From NCBI RefSeq assembly GCF_014202035.1, contig NZ_JACHFR010000002.1, positions 62,001-126,000 of the forward strand: 64,000 nt of DNA. The letters are read 5' to 3'. Origin of the DNA: Treponema rectale (GTDB lineage: Bacteria; Spirochaetota; Spirochaetia; Treponematales; Treponemataceae). Of this stretch, positions 55,096 to 63,544 are shown one piece after another. The notes under the pieces were generated by a model. The model did no database searches. It was not told the origin of the DNA and saw nothing but the letters and a program-made list of their open reading frames with translations. The position numbers and the translations under genes are program-made. Position 1 is the first letter of the stretch, and every line of letters begins with the position of its first letter.

Positions 55096-55134
55096 TGTAG
55101 AAATCGGAAATAAAAAATATCAGGACTCAACATA

Positions 55135-55206
55135 TGGTCGATGTTAGGATTGAACTAACGACTTCCACCATGTCAAGGTGGCACTCTCCCACTGAGTTAA
55201 TCGACC
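55135..55206 (-). tRNA. tRNA-Val (anticodon GAC)
   Basis: On the minus strand the acceptor GGTCGAT pairs with ATCGACC, D arm ACTC/GAGT, anticodon stem CCACC/GGTGG with loop TTGACAT (anticodon GAC, valine), T arm GTTAG-TTCAATC-CTAAC, discriminator A. CCA is not encoded. All four arms pair. Confidence 0.93.
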
Positions 55207-55262
55207 GGATTTTTATGCCCAAATAATATTGGAGCTGAGTTTTATGGTCAACCGTTTTTAAA

Positions 55263-55323
55263 TAAAAACAGCCGCCATTTGAATTGCACTTTTACAGTAC
55301 ACTTCAACAGACGGCTGCTTTAC
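55263..55323 (-). terminator. Terminator of gdhA with TTGAAGTGTAC half-site
   Basis: CAGCCG (55269-55274) pairs with CGGCTG (55312-55317). The inner arms TTGAATTGCACT and AGTACACTTCAA extend the stem with two mismatches. On the minus strand TTTTTA follows. Confidence 0.7.
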
Positions 55324-55353
55324 TTTTAATATGATACTACCTTAAGGTTCTTA

Positions 55354-56712
55354 TCAAACAAGACCCTGTGCAATCATTGCATTTGCAACTTTTACAAAAC
55401 CAGCAATGTTTGCTCCGGCAACGTAGTTTACAAAGTTACCGTCTTTTGCACCAAACTTAACTGCTGTATTGTATGCATTGTCATGAATGTTGATCATGAT
55501 GTTATGAAGCTTTTCATCAACTTCTTCAGAAGACCATGAAAGGCGTTCTGAGTTCTGGCTCATTTCAAGACCAGATGTTGCTACACCACCTGCGTTAGAA
55601 GCTTTTCCTGGAGCATAAAGGATTTTTGCAGCAAGGAACTTGTTAACAGCATCGATGTTTGAAGGCATGTTTGCACCTTCTGCAACAAGTTTTACACCGT
55701 TATCAAGAAGTTTCTGAGCATCTTCACCAAGAAGTTCGTTCTGTGTTGCACATGGGAATGCACAGTCACATTTTACTTCCCAAACTTTCTTTCCTTCAAA
55801 ATATTTTGCTGAAGGGAACTGCTTAGCATATTCAGAAATGCGGCCGCGGCGAACACCTTTAAGTTCTTTAACCCAGTCAAGTTTTTCCTGAGTAATTCCA
55901 TCTGGATCATAAATGTATCCGTTTGAATCAGAAAGTGTAACAACTTTAGCACCAAGCTGAAGAAGTTTCTGTGCTGCATAAGTAGCAACGTTTCCTGAAC
56001 CAGAAACAACACATGTCTTACCCTGGAAGTTGTCTCCAACTTTCTTAAGCATTTCCTGTGCAAAGTAAATAAGTCCGTAACCTGTAGCTTCTGTACGGAT
56101 CAAAGAACCACCGAATGTAAGTCCTTTTCCTGTAAGAACACCAGTGTATTCATCACGGATTCTCTTGTACTGGCCGAAAAGATAACCGATTTCACGTCCA
56201 CCAACGTTCTTGTCACCTGCAGGAACGTCTGTATCAGGACCAATATGACGATAAAGTTCTGTCATAAATGACTGGCAGAATCTCATAACTTCTTTATCAG
56301 ATTTTCCGTGAGGATCAAAGTCTGAACCACCTTTACCGCCTCCCATAGGAAGTGTTGTAAGAGAGTTCTTGAGAACCTGTTCAAATCCAAGGAACTTCAA
56401 AACTGAAAGGTTTACTTCTTTAGAAAAGCGCAGACCTCCTTTGTAAGGTCCGATTGCACTGTTATACTGTACGCGGAAACCACGGTTTACGTGATAATTA
56501 CCTGCATCATCCATCCAAGGTACTCTGAACTGAATAACGCGCTCTGGTTCTACAAGGCGTTCAAGAATTGCATTTGGCTCAAGTTCCGGCATCTGATCTA
56601 CAACTGGATCAAGTGTTGTCAAAACTTCTTCTACAGCCTGAAGAAACTCTGGTTCGTTCGGGTTCTTTGCTTTTACTTCTTCCCAAACACGATTTACGTA
56701 TGCGTTTTTCAT
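55354..56712 (-). CDS. gdhA: Glutamate dehydrogenase (hexameric, NADP-type)
   Basis: 452 residues. MGGGKGGSDFDPHGKSDKEV holds the catalytic lysine region, TDVPAGDKNVGGREIGYLFG follows, and VVSGSGNVATYAAQKL is the dinucleotide-binding loop. It interconverts 2-oxoglutarate plus ammonia and glutamate; the length and loop suit the assimilatory NADPH form. TTTACA (56799-56804), 18 bp, AATAAT (56775-56780) is a likely promoter, with AGGAG nine bases before the ATG. In this window it is the obvious ammonia-handling enzyme beside an ammonia-dependent-looking CTP synthase. Confidence 0.95.
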   Translation of the reverse strand: MKNAYVNRVWEEVKAKNPNEPEFLQAVEEVLTTLDPVVDQMPELEPNAILERLVEPERVIQFRVPWMDDAGNYHVNRGFRVQYNSAIGPYKGGLRFSKEVNLSVLKFLGFEQVLKNSLTTLPMGGGKGGSDFDPHGKSDKEVMRFCQSFMTELYRHIGPDTDVPAGDKNVGGREIGYLFGQYKRIRDEYTGVLTGKGLTFGGSLIRTEATGYGLIYFAQEMLKKVGDNFQGKTCVVSGSGNVATYAAQKLLQLGAKVVTLSDSNGYIYDPDGITQEKLDWVKELKGVRRGRISEYAKQFPSAKYFEGKKVWEVKCDCAFPCATQNELLGEDAQKLLDNGVKLVAEGANMPSNIDAVNKFLAAKILYAPGKASNAGGVATSGLEMSQNSERLSWSSEEVDEKLHNIMINIHDNAYNTAVKFGAKDGNFVNYVAGANIAGFVKVANAMIAQGLV

Positions 56713-56845
56713 AATTTGTAACTCCTAGTTTCAGTTGTGATTCTCACGGTGAAACTTTCTTCAGTTTAATAAAAATTATTAAATACGTAAGGGAAAATTG
56801 TAAATTTCGGAAATAATTTCATTGTAAATTTCGGCAGTCAGAGAA

Positions 56846-57748
56846 TTATTCAGCCTGATTTTTAGAAGTCTGACCTGCAGCTGCCTTACGGTTATACAGA
56901 AAATTCAATACAGCCATCATGATGATTATTACATAGCCTGTAATGCTCATCCAGTCAGGTATCATTCCGAAAAAAATAAATCCCATGGCTGCAGAAAAAA
57001 TTATCTGTGAATAATCGTAAACCGAAATTTCACGGGCAGGTGCGTAATAATATGCTGCCGTAATTCCAAACTGCCCGCCGGCTGCACATATTCCGGTACA
57101 AATAAGCATTGTCAGCTGATATAAAGAAAGCGGTTCCCAGTGAAAAATAAGATATGGTACAGAAAGCAAAGTTGAAAAAGCAGAAAAGAAAACTACAATC
57201 AGTTTTCCGTTGCACTTCATCGAGCTGAGTTTTCTTACACAGGAATAGGCAAGTCCCGCACCTGCTCCACCGGCAAAACCGACTAAAGTAGGAAGCATTG
57301 CAGAAAAATCAAATCCCGGTTTTACGACAAGAAGCGCTCCCATAAATGCACCCGTAATTGCAAGAAGAGGAACAGGCCGTATCTTTTCTTTCAATAAAAT
57401 AATGCTGAATAACACTGCAAAAAAAGGAGACATCTTGTTTAAGATTGCAGCATCAGAAAGAACAAGATGATCTACAGCATAAAAATTTCCGAAGATTCCC
57501 ACAGAACCAGCTGCGGATCTGATTAATAAAAATGGAATGAATGCCCTGCGTATTTTTATAGATTCAATTCCGCTGGTTTCTGCATCTCTTATTAAAAGTA
57601 CCAGTGCAATTATAAAAGCAACACTGTTTCTGAAAAAAGCTTTTTCAATAAAGTAAACATCACCTGCAAGCCTGACAAAAAGTGCCATGGCTGCAAAAGA
57701 GAATGCTGAAAGTATTATGCAGATTATTCCTTTAGTTGTATTTGTCAT
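56846..57748 (-). CDS. EamA/DMT-family transporter
   Basis: 300 residues with ten predicted helices in two EamA halves (GIICIILSAFSFAAMALFVR; PTLVGFAGGAGAGLAYSCVR) and late AREISVYDYSQIIFSAAMGF. These are proton- or gradient-driven exporters of metabolites; the substrate is unknown. ATG 57748 (MTNTTKG) is used; an in-frame TTG at 57760 is unlikely. It follows slyX by 8 nt and is co-transcribed. Confidence 0.85.
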   Translation of the reverse strand: MTNTTKGIICIILSAFSFAAMALFVRLAGDVYFIEKAFFRNSVAFIIALVLLIRDAETSGIESIKIRRAFIPFLLIRSAAGSVGIFGNFYAVDHLVLSDAAILNKMSPFFAVLFSIILLKEKIRPVPLLAITGAFMGALLVVKPGFDFSAMLPTLVGFAGGAGAGLAYSCVRKLSSMKCNGKLIVVFFSAFSTLLSVPYLIFHWEPLSLYQLTMLICTGICAAGGQFGITAAYYYAPAREISVYDYSQIIFSAAMGFIFFGMIPDWMSITGYVIIIMMAVLNFLYNRKAAAGQTSKNQAE

Positions 57749-57756
57749 TTTAAATA

Positions 57757-57963
57757 TCAATAATGCGGAGGACGGCGGTTCGGTACGTCAGCATTTTCTA
57801 AGAGCTCTTTATAACGGTCTGCAAGAATCTGATTTTCTTTTCTTAAAATTTCTATCTGCCTTGACTGCTCTACTGTTTCCGTCTGAAGTTTTTCTACAAA
57901 ATCTTCCATATAAGCGAGTTTTGTTTCAAGCGCAATGAATCTTTCTTCTGTTTCTGCGTCCAT
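57757..57963 (-). CDS. slyX: SlyX-family coiled-coil protein
   Basis: 68 residues: ERFIALETKLAYMEDFVEKL, a leucine-heptad coiled coil, and the tail NRRPPHY, the SlyX C-terminal signature. Function unknown in the family. I use ATG 57963 (MDAETEERF); ATG 57972 lies against TATAAT (57973-57978), which would place transcription start about two bases before 57963, so again nearly leaderless. Longer upstream frames include the promoter and are rejected. Confidence 0.8.
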   Translation of the reverse strand: MDAETEERFIALETKLAYMEDFVEKLQTETVEQSRQIEILRKENQILADRYKELLENADVPNRRPPHY

Positions 57964-58048
57964 GCCCTGCATATTATACTTTTGTAAGAAATAAATCAAA
58001 AGAAAAATACTATTTCTATTTTTGAAATTTCCCTTCCTTAAATAGAGA

Positions 58049-58077
58049 TTTACATTTATAAAAAATGTGCCGATAAT
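58049..58077 (+). promoter_or_regulatory. Promoter of the P83/100 gene
   Basis: TTTACA (58049-58054), 17 bp, GATAAT (58072-58077). Start near 58084 gives a 13-nt leader with GGAG, a normal short leader in contrast to the leaderless genes. Confidence 0.65.
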
Positions 58078-58096
58078 CATAAAAACCGGAGTATAT

Positions 58097-59596
58097 ATGA
58101 AAAAACTTACACTCACTTTAATATTTGTTTTTGCATCAGCCTTTGCTTCTTTTGCACAGGAAGAATCTCAGGATCTCTCTGCAATTTCCATAAACAGAAG
58201 TGAACTTGAAAACACGGCAGAACAGGCAGTTCAGTTTGAAAACTTCGGAGGCCCCTATGCCATTATAGAAACTGCTGCTGCCATTAAAGGAATCGGAGAA
58301 AACTTAGGACGCATTGTTGCCCGGGATATTTTTTCGCAGGGAGTAATTGAACCGCTGGCAAAATACACCCTCATACATGCAGTGAATCCAAATGATACGG
58401 AAAAACTTTCTGCAGACATTCTTGTTCTTAATGAAAATGCAGGCGTTGACCATATAAACAACCTCAGAAGAATTTTAAGCGGCTACCTTGAACAGGCCTA
58501 CGGATATTCTGAAGAGGAATCAGCAACACTTTCTGTATTCATCACTGTATACAATGCAGTATACCGTGGCAACATGAATAACTTTACGGAAAAATACAAT
58601 GACGTGGTACTTCAGTATCTTTCTCCGGAAAAAGCAGGTTTAAGTACAAACTGGGAAGAATGGAAAGGAAACTCTCAGATTGTAATTCCCCTGGGAACGC
58701 TTTCGGAAACTGTTTCTTCAGTTGATACTACTACAATAAGCGATGACAATGTAATTGAAGCACTGCGCACGACTGAAGACAAAGGCATTGAAGACAGAGA
58801 ACAGCTTACGGAAATAAAACAGAAGGAAGCTGCTGCTGCCAGTGAAAATGCAAAACAGTCTCAGAAAGAAGCCGCACAGCAAAAAAAAGACGGGAACAAA
58901 GAACAGGCTCAGGCTTCAGCTCAAAAATCTTCTGAGCAGCAGAAAATTGCTGACCGCAAGACAGAAGAAATAAAAAAAGAAAAAGCTGAGATTGAAAAAG
59001 ATAAAAAAGAACTTGCAGCAGAAGTTCCTGCAGATTATCTGACCGGACTTTTTATCTCTGATGAAAAAAAAGGATTCTACCAGCTTGTAACAGTAGATTC
59101 TTCAACAGGCAAAATCATCCGTAAATCTCCTGTATCACAAATCAGAAGCAAAGCTGTTTATATAGTAGACAGTGTTACAATAACAAATCTTGAAAATGAG
59201 GTAAAAACATATCCGCAGCTTTACATGGCAGTGTGCGGTACAAACGACAAACATTCCGCCGTACGACTCTGTCTTATTGATACAGAAAAACTTGAACTTC
59301 AGAAACAGAGCGAAGAAATTCTTTCGGAAAGTGCAGAACTCATTTTAACGAGAGCAGGATTCATCACTGTCGTTCAGGATGGAAAAAATTACCGCATTGC
59401 CCTTTATGATAAAAATCTTTCTGTTACTGCAAGAAGTCAGGAAACTGTAAAAGAAAAGACTCCGCTTAACATGACGCAAAAGGGACTGCTTGTAACTGCA
59501 GAAAACGGTTCACCACTGCTGCTGGATCCAAAAACCCTTTCATCCCTCTGGAACAAAGGAAACACAAATGTTCATAACGCAGGAAATGAAAAATAA
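58097..59596 (+). CDS. P83/100-family surface antigen homologue
   Basis: 499 residues. Signal peptide KKLTLTLIFVFASAFASFAQ. The N-terminal domain (residues 25-210) has FGGPYAIIETAAAIKGIGEN and LGRIVARDIFSQGVIEPLAK, the hallmark of the spirochaetal P83/100 family (Borrelia p83/100 and Treponema homologues). Residues about 232-315 are a Lys/Glu/Ala/Gln-rich coiled coil. The C-terminal third is a beta-propeller-like domain (TVDSSTGKIIRKSPVSQIRS). Probably periplasmic or surface-exposed; role unknown. Start 58097 has GGAG six bases upstream. Confidence 0.88.
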   Translation: MKKLTLTLIFVFASAFASFAQEESQDLSAISINRSELENTAEQAVQFENFGGPYAIIETAAAIKGIGENLGRIVARDIFSQGVIEPLAKYTLIHAVNPNDTEKLSADILVLNENAGVDHINNLRRILSGYLEQAYGYSEEESATLSVFITVYNAVYRGNMNNFTEKYNDVVLQYLSPEKAGLSTNWEEWKGNSQIVIPLGTLSETVSSVDTTTISDDNVIEALRTTEDKGIEDREQLTEIKQKEAAAASENAKQSQKEAAQQKKDGNKEQAQASAQKSSEQQKIADRKTEEIKKEKAEIEKDKKELAAEVPADYLTGLFISDEKKGFYQLVTVDSSTGKIIRKSPVSQIRSKAVYIVDSVTITNLENEVKTYPQLYMAVCGTNDKHSAVRLCLIDTEKLELQKQSEEILSESAELILTRAGFITVVQDGKNYRIALYDKNLSVTARSQETVKEKTPLNMTQKGLLVTAENGSPLLLDPKTLSSLWNKGNTNVHNAGNEK

Positions 59597-59676
59597 AAAC
59601 CATGTCGGAAATCTAAAACTTTTTTTAAGCTGACTGAATACTAACCGGGGCTGTATTTATTAAAAGAGGAGAATAC

Positions 59677-60795
59677 ATGGAAAATAAATTTTTTTCTGAA
59701 GTAAAAAACAACTTTGGCTTTGGATGCATGCGCCTTCCCATGAGAAAAGACGGAGAAGTAGATACACAGGAATTCTGCAAAATGGCAGATGCGTTTATTG
59801 CACAGGGCTTTAATTATTTTGATACGGCCCACGGTTATATAAGCGGTAAAAGTGAACTGGCCATAAAGGAATGTGTCTCTAAACGATTTAAAAGGGACAG
59901 CTTCATTCTTACTGATAAACTTACCGAACCATATTTTAAAACCCAGGATGACATCAAACCATTTTTCTACAGTCAGCTTGAAGCCTGCGGGGTTGAATAC
60001 TTTGACTTTTATCTTGCCCATGCACTCACACAGGAAGTTTATCCGAAATTTGTAAAATGCAATGCCTTCAAAGTTCTTGGGGAACTTAAAGCTGAAGGTA
60101 AAATCCGCCATGTAGGTTTTTCTTTTCATGACAGCCCGGAACTTCTGGAAAAAATCTTAAAGGAAAATCCTGAAGTAGAAGTTGTACAGCTTCAGATAAA
60201 TTACGTTGACTTTGAGGATTCCGGTGTACAGGGAAAACGCTGCTACGAAATTTGCGAAAAATATAATAAGCCTGTCATTGTAATGGAACCTGTAAAAGGC
60301 GGCGGTCTTGTAAATCTTCCTGACTCAGCAAAGAAAATTTTTGACAGTCTTAACGGAGGAAGCTATGCAAGTTATGCAATAAGATTTGCAGCATCGTTCC
60401 CGAAAATTTTTATGGTACTCTCCGGAATGGGCAGCATGGAAATGATGAACGACAACCTGAGCTTCATGAAAGACTTCAAGCCTCTTTCTGATGCTGAATT
60501 CGAAGCCGTATGGAAAGTCCGTGATATTCTCAATGGCATGGGAGGAATTCCATGTACCGCATGCCGTTACTGCACTGATGGCTGTCCTAAAAAAATTCTT
60601 ATTCCAGATTTGTTCTCTGATTACAATGCAAAGACAGTTTTTAACGACTGGAACAGCGGAATGTATTACGGAATACATACAACATCAAACGGCAAAGCTT
60701 CTGACTGCATAAAATGCGGAAAATGTGAAAAAGCCTGCCCGCAGCACCTGCAGATTAGAGAACTGCTTAAAAAAGTAAGTAAAGTATTTGAATAG
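59677..60795 (+). CDS. Aldo/keto reductase with C-terminal 4Fe-4S ferredoxin domain
   Basis: 372 residues. The AKR barrel has the catalytic tetrad in FDTAHGYISGKSE (Asp, Tyr), ILTDKLTE (Lys) and FYLAHAL (His). The C-terminal part binds iron-sulfur clusters through CTACRYCTDGCPKKI and CIKCGKCEKACPQHL. This fused class is common in anaerobes and probably couples carbonyl reduction to ferredoxin; substrate unknown. AGAGGAG lies 6 nt before the ATG. A GC-rich terminator follows. Confidence 0.9.
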   Translation: MENKFFSEVKNNFGFGCMRLPMRKDGEVDTQEFCKMADAFIAQGFNYFDTAHGYISGKSELAIKECVSKRFKRDSFILTDKLTEPYFKTQDDIKPFFYSQLEACGVEYFDFYLAHALTQEVYPKFVKCNAFKVLGELKAEGKIRHVGFSFHDSPELLEKILKENPEVEVVQLQINYVDFEDSGVQGKRCYEICEKYNKPVIVMEPVKGGGLVNLPDSAKKIFDSLNGGSYASYAIRFAASFPKIFMVLSGMGSMEMMNDNLSFMKDFKPLSDAEFEAVWKVRDILNGMGGIPCTACRYCTDGCPKKILIPDLFSDYNAKTVFNDWNSGMYYGIHTTSNGKASDCIKCGKCEKACPQHLQIRELLKKVSKVFE

Positions 60796-60838
60796 AACAA
60801 TAAAGTTACTGTTTCATTCACAGCAGCAACGATAAAAA

Positions 60839-60915
60839 AAAGCCGCCGGTTCTTTCTGAAGTGCTTGAAGTGTACTTCACTTCAGACTTCAATAAGTGCC
60901 GGCGGCTTTCTTGTT
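60839..60915. terminator. Bidirectional terminator with nested GAAGTGTACTTC palindrome
   Basis: AAAGCCGCCGG (60839-60849) pairs perfectly with CCGGCGGCTTT (60899-60909); A and T runs flank it, so it works on both strands for convergent genes. Inside, TTGAAGT-GT-ACTTCA (60865-60879) and the CTGAAGTG/CACTTCAG arms form an inner stem. Confidence 0.85.
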
Positions 60916-60934
60916 CCCTGTAATCTGAAATTAA

Positions 60935-62425
60935 TTACAGAGGAATATTTCCATGTTTCTTCAAAGGTTTATCCATAGATGTCTTTTCAAGAAGAATGTC
61001 AAAACTCTTTGCAATGTACTTGCGTGTATCAGCAGGCTGAATAACTTCACTGATGTAACCGCGTTTTGCAGCAATTGTCGGTGTCATGATTTCCTGTTCA
61101 TATTGAGCCTTCTTTATTGCAACTTCCTGAGCACGATTTGGATCAGCCATTTCTTTTGCATAAAGAATACCAACAGCACCTTCAGCACCCATAACAGCAA
61201 TTTCTGATGCCGGCCATGCATAAACAAAATCAGCACCGATGTGTTTTGAACACATTGCGATATAAGCACCACCATATGCCTTACGGGTAATTACAGTTAC
61301 CTTTGGAACCGTACTTTCTGAATAAGCATAAATAACTTTTGCACCGTGACGGATGATACCTTTCTGCTCTTCCTGTGGTCCAGGAATAAATCCAGGAACA
61401 TCAACAAAAGTAAGAAGCGGAATATTGTAAGCATCGCAGTAACGTACATGACGTGCAATTTTATCTGAAGCATCACAGTCAAGAACTCCACCCATTCCGG
61501 CAGGATTATTGGCAACGATACCTACAGAACGGCCTTCAATCTTTGCAAAACCTGTTACACAGTTAATTGCAAATTCAGCTGAAGTTTCAAAGAATGAATC
61601 ATCATCTGTTACATCATTAATGATTTCACGGATATCGTATCCCTTGCGTGTATTTTCAGGAAGAACTGTTTCAATATGCTTTGCCTTTTTCTTTTCATCG
61701 AAATGGAATTTGGCAGCCTGAACAATTTCATCCCCGTAATAATGAGGAATATAATCAAGAAGCTTGCGTACGCTTTCGTAGCAGGAATTTTCATTTTCAC
61801 AGCGGAAGTGTGCAACTCCAGATTTCTTTGAATGAATTGAAGCACCGCCAAGATCTTCAGCAGTAATGTCCATAAACATAACGGACTTAACTACTTTAGG
61901 ACCTGTAATAAAAAGCTGGGAAATCTTATCAACAGCAAAAATAAAGTCTGTAATTCCTGGTGAATAAACTGCACCGCCGGCACATGGACCTGCAATAATT
62001 GAAATCTGTGGAACAGAACCGGATGCGCGTACATTCTGATAGAAAAGGTCACCGTAACCGCAAAGTGCGTCTACACCTTCCTGAATGCGGGCTCCACCCG
62101 AATCATTGATTCCGATGACCGGACAGCGGGCCTGTATTGCTTTATCGATAAGCTCAGCAATTTTCTTTCCGTGCATAAGTCCAAGAGAACCACCCTGTAC
62201 GGTAAAATCCTGAGCATAAACAGCTACTCTTCTTCCGTTGATTTTTCCAAAACCAGTAATTACACCGTCGTACGGAATGTCTTTTGTTTCCATACCGAAA
62301 CTTGTGCAGTTATGACGAACGCCTGAATAGATTTCAGTAAATGTGTCTTTATCGCAAAGAGCATTGATGCGCTCAATTGCATGAAGCTTGCCTTTTGCAT
62401 GCTGCTTCTCAACATTGTATTCCAT
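60935..62425 (-). CDS. Acyl-CoA carboxylase carboxyltransferase (propionyl-/methylmalonyl-CoA type)
   Basis: 496 residues with paired crotonase-like halves. QDFTVQGGSLGLMHGKKIAE, GINDSGGARIQEGVDALCGY and GPCAGGAVYSPGITDFIF lie in the first; NNPAGMGGVLDCDASDKIAR, VDVPGFIPGPQEEQKGIIRH, RKAYGGAYIAMCSKHI and VMGAEGAVGILYAKEM lie in the second. This matches PccB/MmdA-type subunits, which move carboxyl groups between biotin and acyl-CoA. Biotin carrier and membrane decarboxylase subunits are not adjacent, so carboxylase and decarboxylase cannot be separated. ATG 62425 has GGAGG 6 nt upstream. Confidence 0.92.
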   Translation of the reverse strand: MEYNVEKQHAKGKLHAIERINALCDKDTFTEIYSGVRHNCTSFGMETKDIPYDGVITGFGKINGRRVAVYAQDFTVQGGSLGLMHGKKIAELIDKAIQARCPVIGINDSGGARIQEGVDALCGYGDLFYQNVRASGSVPQISIIAGPCAGGAVYSPGITDFIFAVDKISQLFITGPKVVKSVMFMDITAEDLGGASIHSKKSGVAHFRCENENSCYESVRKLLDYIPHYYGDEIVQAAKFHFDEKKKAKHIETVLPENTRKGYDIREIINDVTDDDSFFETSAEFAINCVTGFAKIEGRSVGIVANNPAGMGGVLDCDASDKIARHVRYCDAYNIPLLTFVDVPGFIPGPQEEQKGIIRHGAKVIYAYSESTVPKVTVITRKAYGGAYIAMCSKHIGADFVYAWPASEIAVMGAEGAVGILYAKEMADPNRAQEVAIKKAQYEQEIMTPTIAAKRGYISEVIQPADTRKYIAKSFDILLEKTSMDKPLKKHGNIPL

Positions 62426-62515
62426 GTTTTCCTCCAGGAATTGATAGTTGAAAAAATCATACAAAAAGGCTCAATAAGTGTCAATGACACTTTTTAAATA
62501 TTTGTCATTTTAAAT

Positions 62516-63544
62516 TCAATGTTTTAAATTTGTTTTACGTTTACTAAGGCGCCACAAAACAAACATAAGAATAAGCCCGCCTGTAATCATACCGAAACAC
62601 AGAATCTGTCCTGTAGAAATATTAAGCAGGGAGGTATTCCTGTAAAGTTCCGCAGCCCCGGACTTTGAGTCAGGCCCGATTCTGTAACCAAGATTTGCTC
62701 CTGAATCAGGATTACGGAAATATTCAATTACAAAACGAACGCAGCCGTACAAAATCGTGTACATGGCACCTAAAAAACCATCAAAAGGCTTTTTCTTCCT
62801 GAGAAGCCAGAGGACTCCCCATACAAAAAGTCCTTCAAAGAAAGCTTCGTAAAGCTGACTCGGATGACGCGGAAGATTAACAAACCTTTCTCCTGCCTTT
62901 ACCATAACACCGCAGGCTTCTGCCATTTCCTGAACCCATTCATTATGATAGTCAAGGTGTTCTGCCGTAGGGAACATTATACCCCATGGCATCGAAGTAA
63001 CACGGCCATACAGTTCTCCATTAAGGAAGTTTCCAAGACGACCGAAAGTATATCCCAGAGGAATGGCAACGCACATTGCATCTATCCATTTCCACAGAGG
63101 CTTTTTCTTTCTGAGGCACCAGACAATCATACCGATAAGACCGCCGATGAATCCGCCGTGGTAACTCATTCCTGCAAGGCCTGTAAATTTTCCTTCAGAA
63201 TCAAACGGCCAGAAAATAAGCCACGGTTTGTGAACATAATCTACGGAAGAAGGATCCTCCGGATTGTAAGAACTATATACAAGGGTAGAGAAAATTCTTG
63301 CACCTAACAGAAGAAATACAATTCCGCAGAAAATAAAACTGAAAAGATCATCATCTGTTGCCTTATAATCTGCTGTATCAAGAGCACCCTCTTTTTTCTG
63401 CCTGCGTAAAACAATAAATGCCGTGCCGAATGCAAAGATATACATAAGTCCATACCAGCGCAGCATGCTTAAACCCGGCACGCCAGGAAAAATCTCAGGT
63501 TTTATCCATGACGGATAATTCAAAAATAACGGTGAAAAATTCAT
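62516..63544 (-). CDS. lgt: Prolipoprotein diacylglyceryl transferase
   Basis: 342 residues, about seven membrane helices. SYHGGFIGGLIGMI (catalytic His-Gly-Gly), GRLGNFLNGELYGR with the essential Arg, and PRHPSQLYEAFFEG are the Lgt motifs. It attaches diacylglycerol to the lipobox cysteine, the first step in maturing the many lipoproteins encoded here. It is slightly longer than the E. coli enzyme because of an insert near 195-215. The ATG overlaps the stop of the upstream gene by 4 bp. Confidence 0.95.
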   Translation of the reverse strand: MNFSPLFLNYPSWIKPEIFPGVPGLSMLRWYGLMYIFAFGTAFIVLRRQKKEGALDTADYKATDDDLFSFIFCGIVFLLLGARIFSTLVYSSYNPEDPSSVDYVHKPWLIFWPFDSEGKFTGLAGMSYHGGFIGGLIGMIVWCLRKKKPLWKWIDAMCVAIPLGYTFGRLGNFLNGELYGRVTSMPWGIMFPTAEHLDYHNEWVQEMAEACGVMVKAGERFVNLPRHPSQLYEAFFEGLFVWGVLWLLRKKKPFDGFLGAMYTILYGCVRFVIEYFRNPDSGANLGYRIGPDSKSGAAELYRNTSLLNISTGQILCFGMITGGLILMFVLWRLSKRKTNLKH

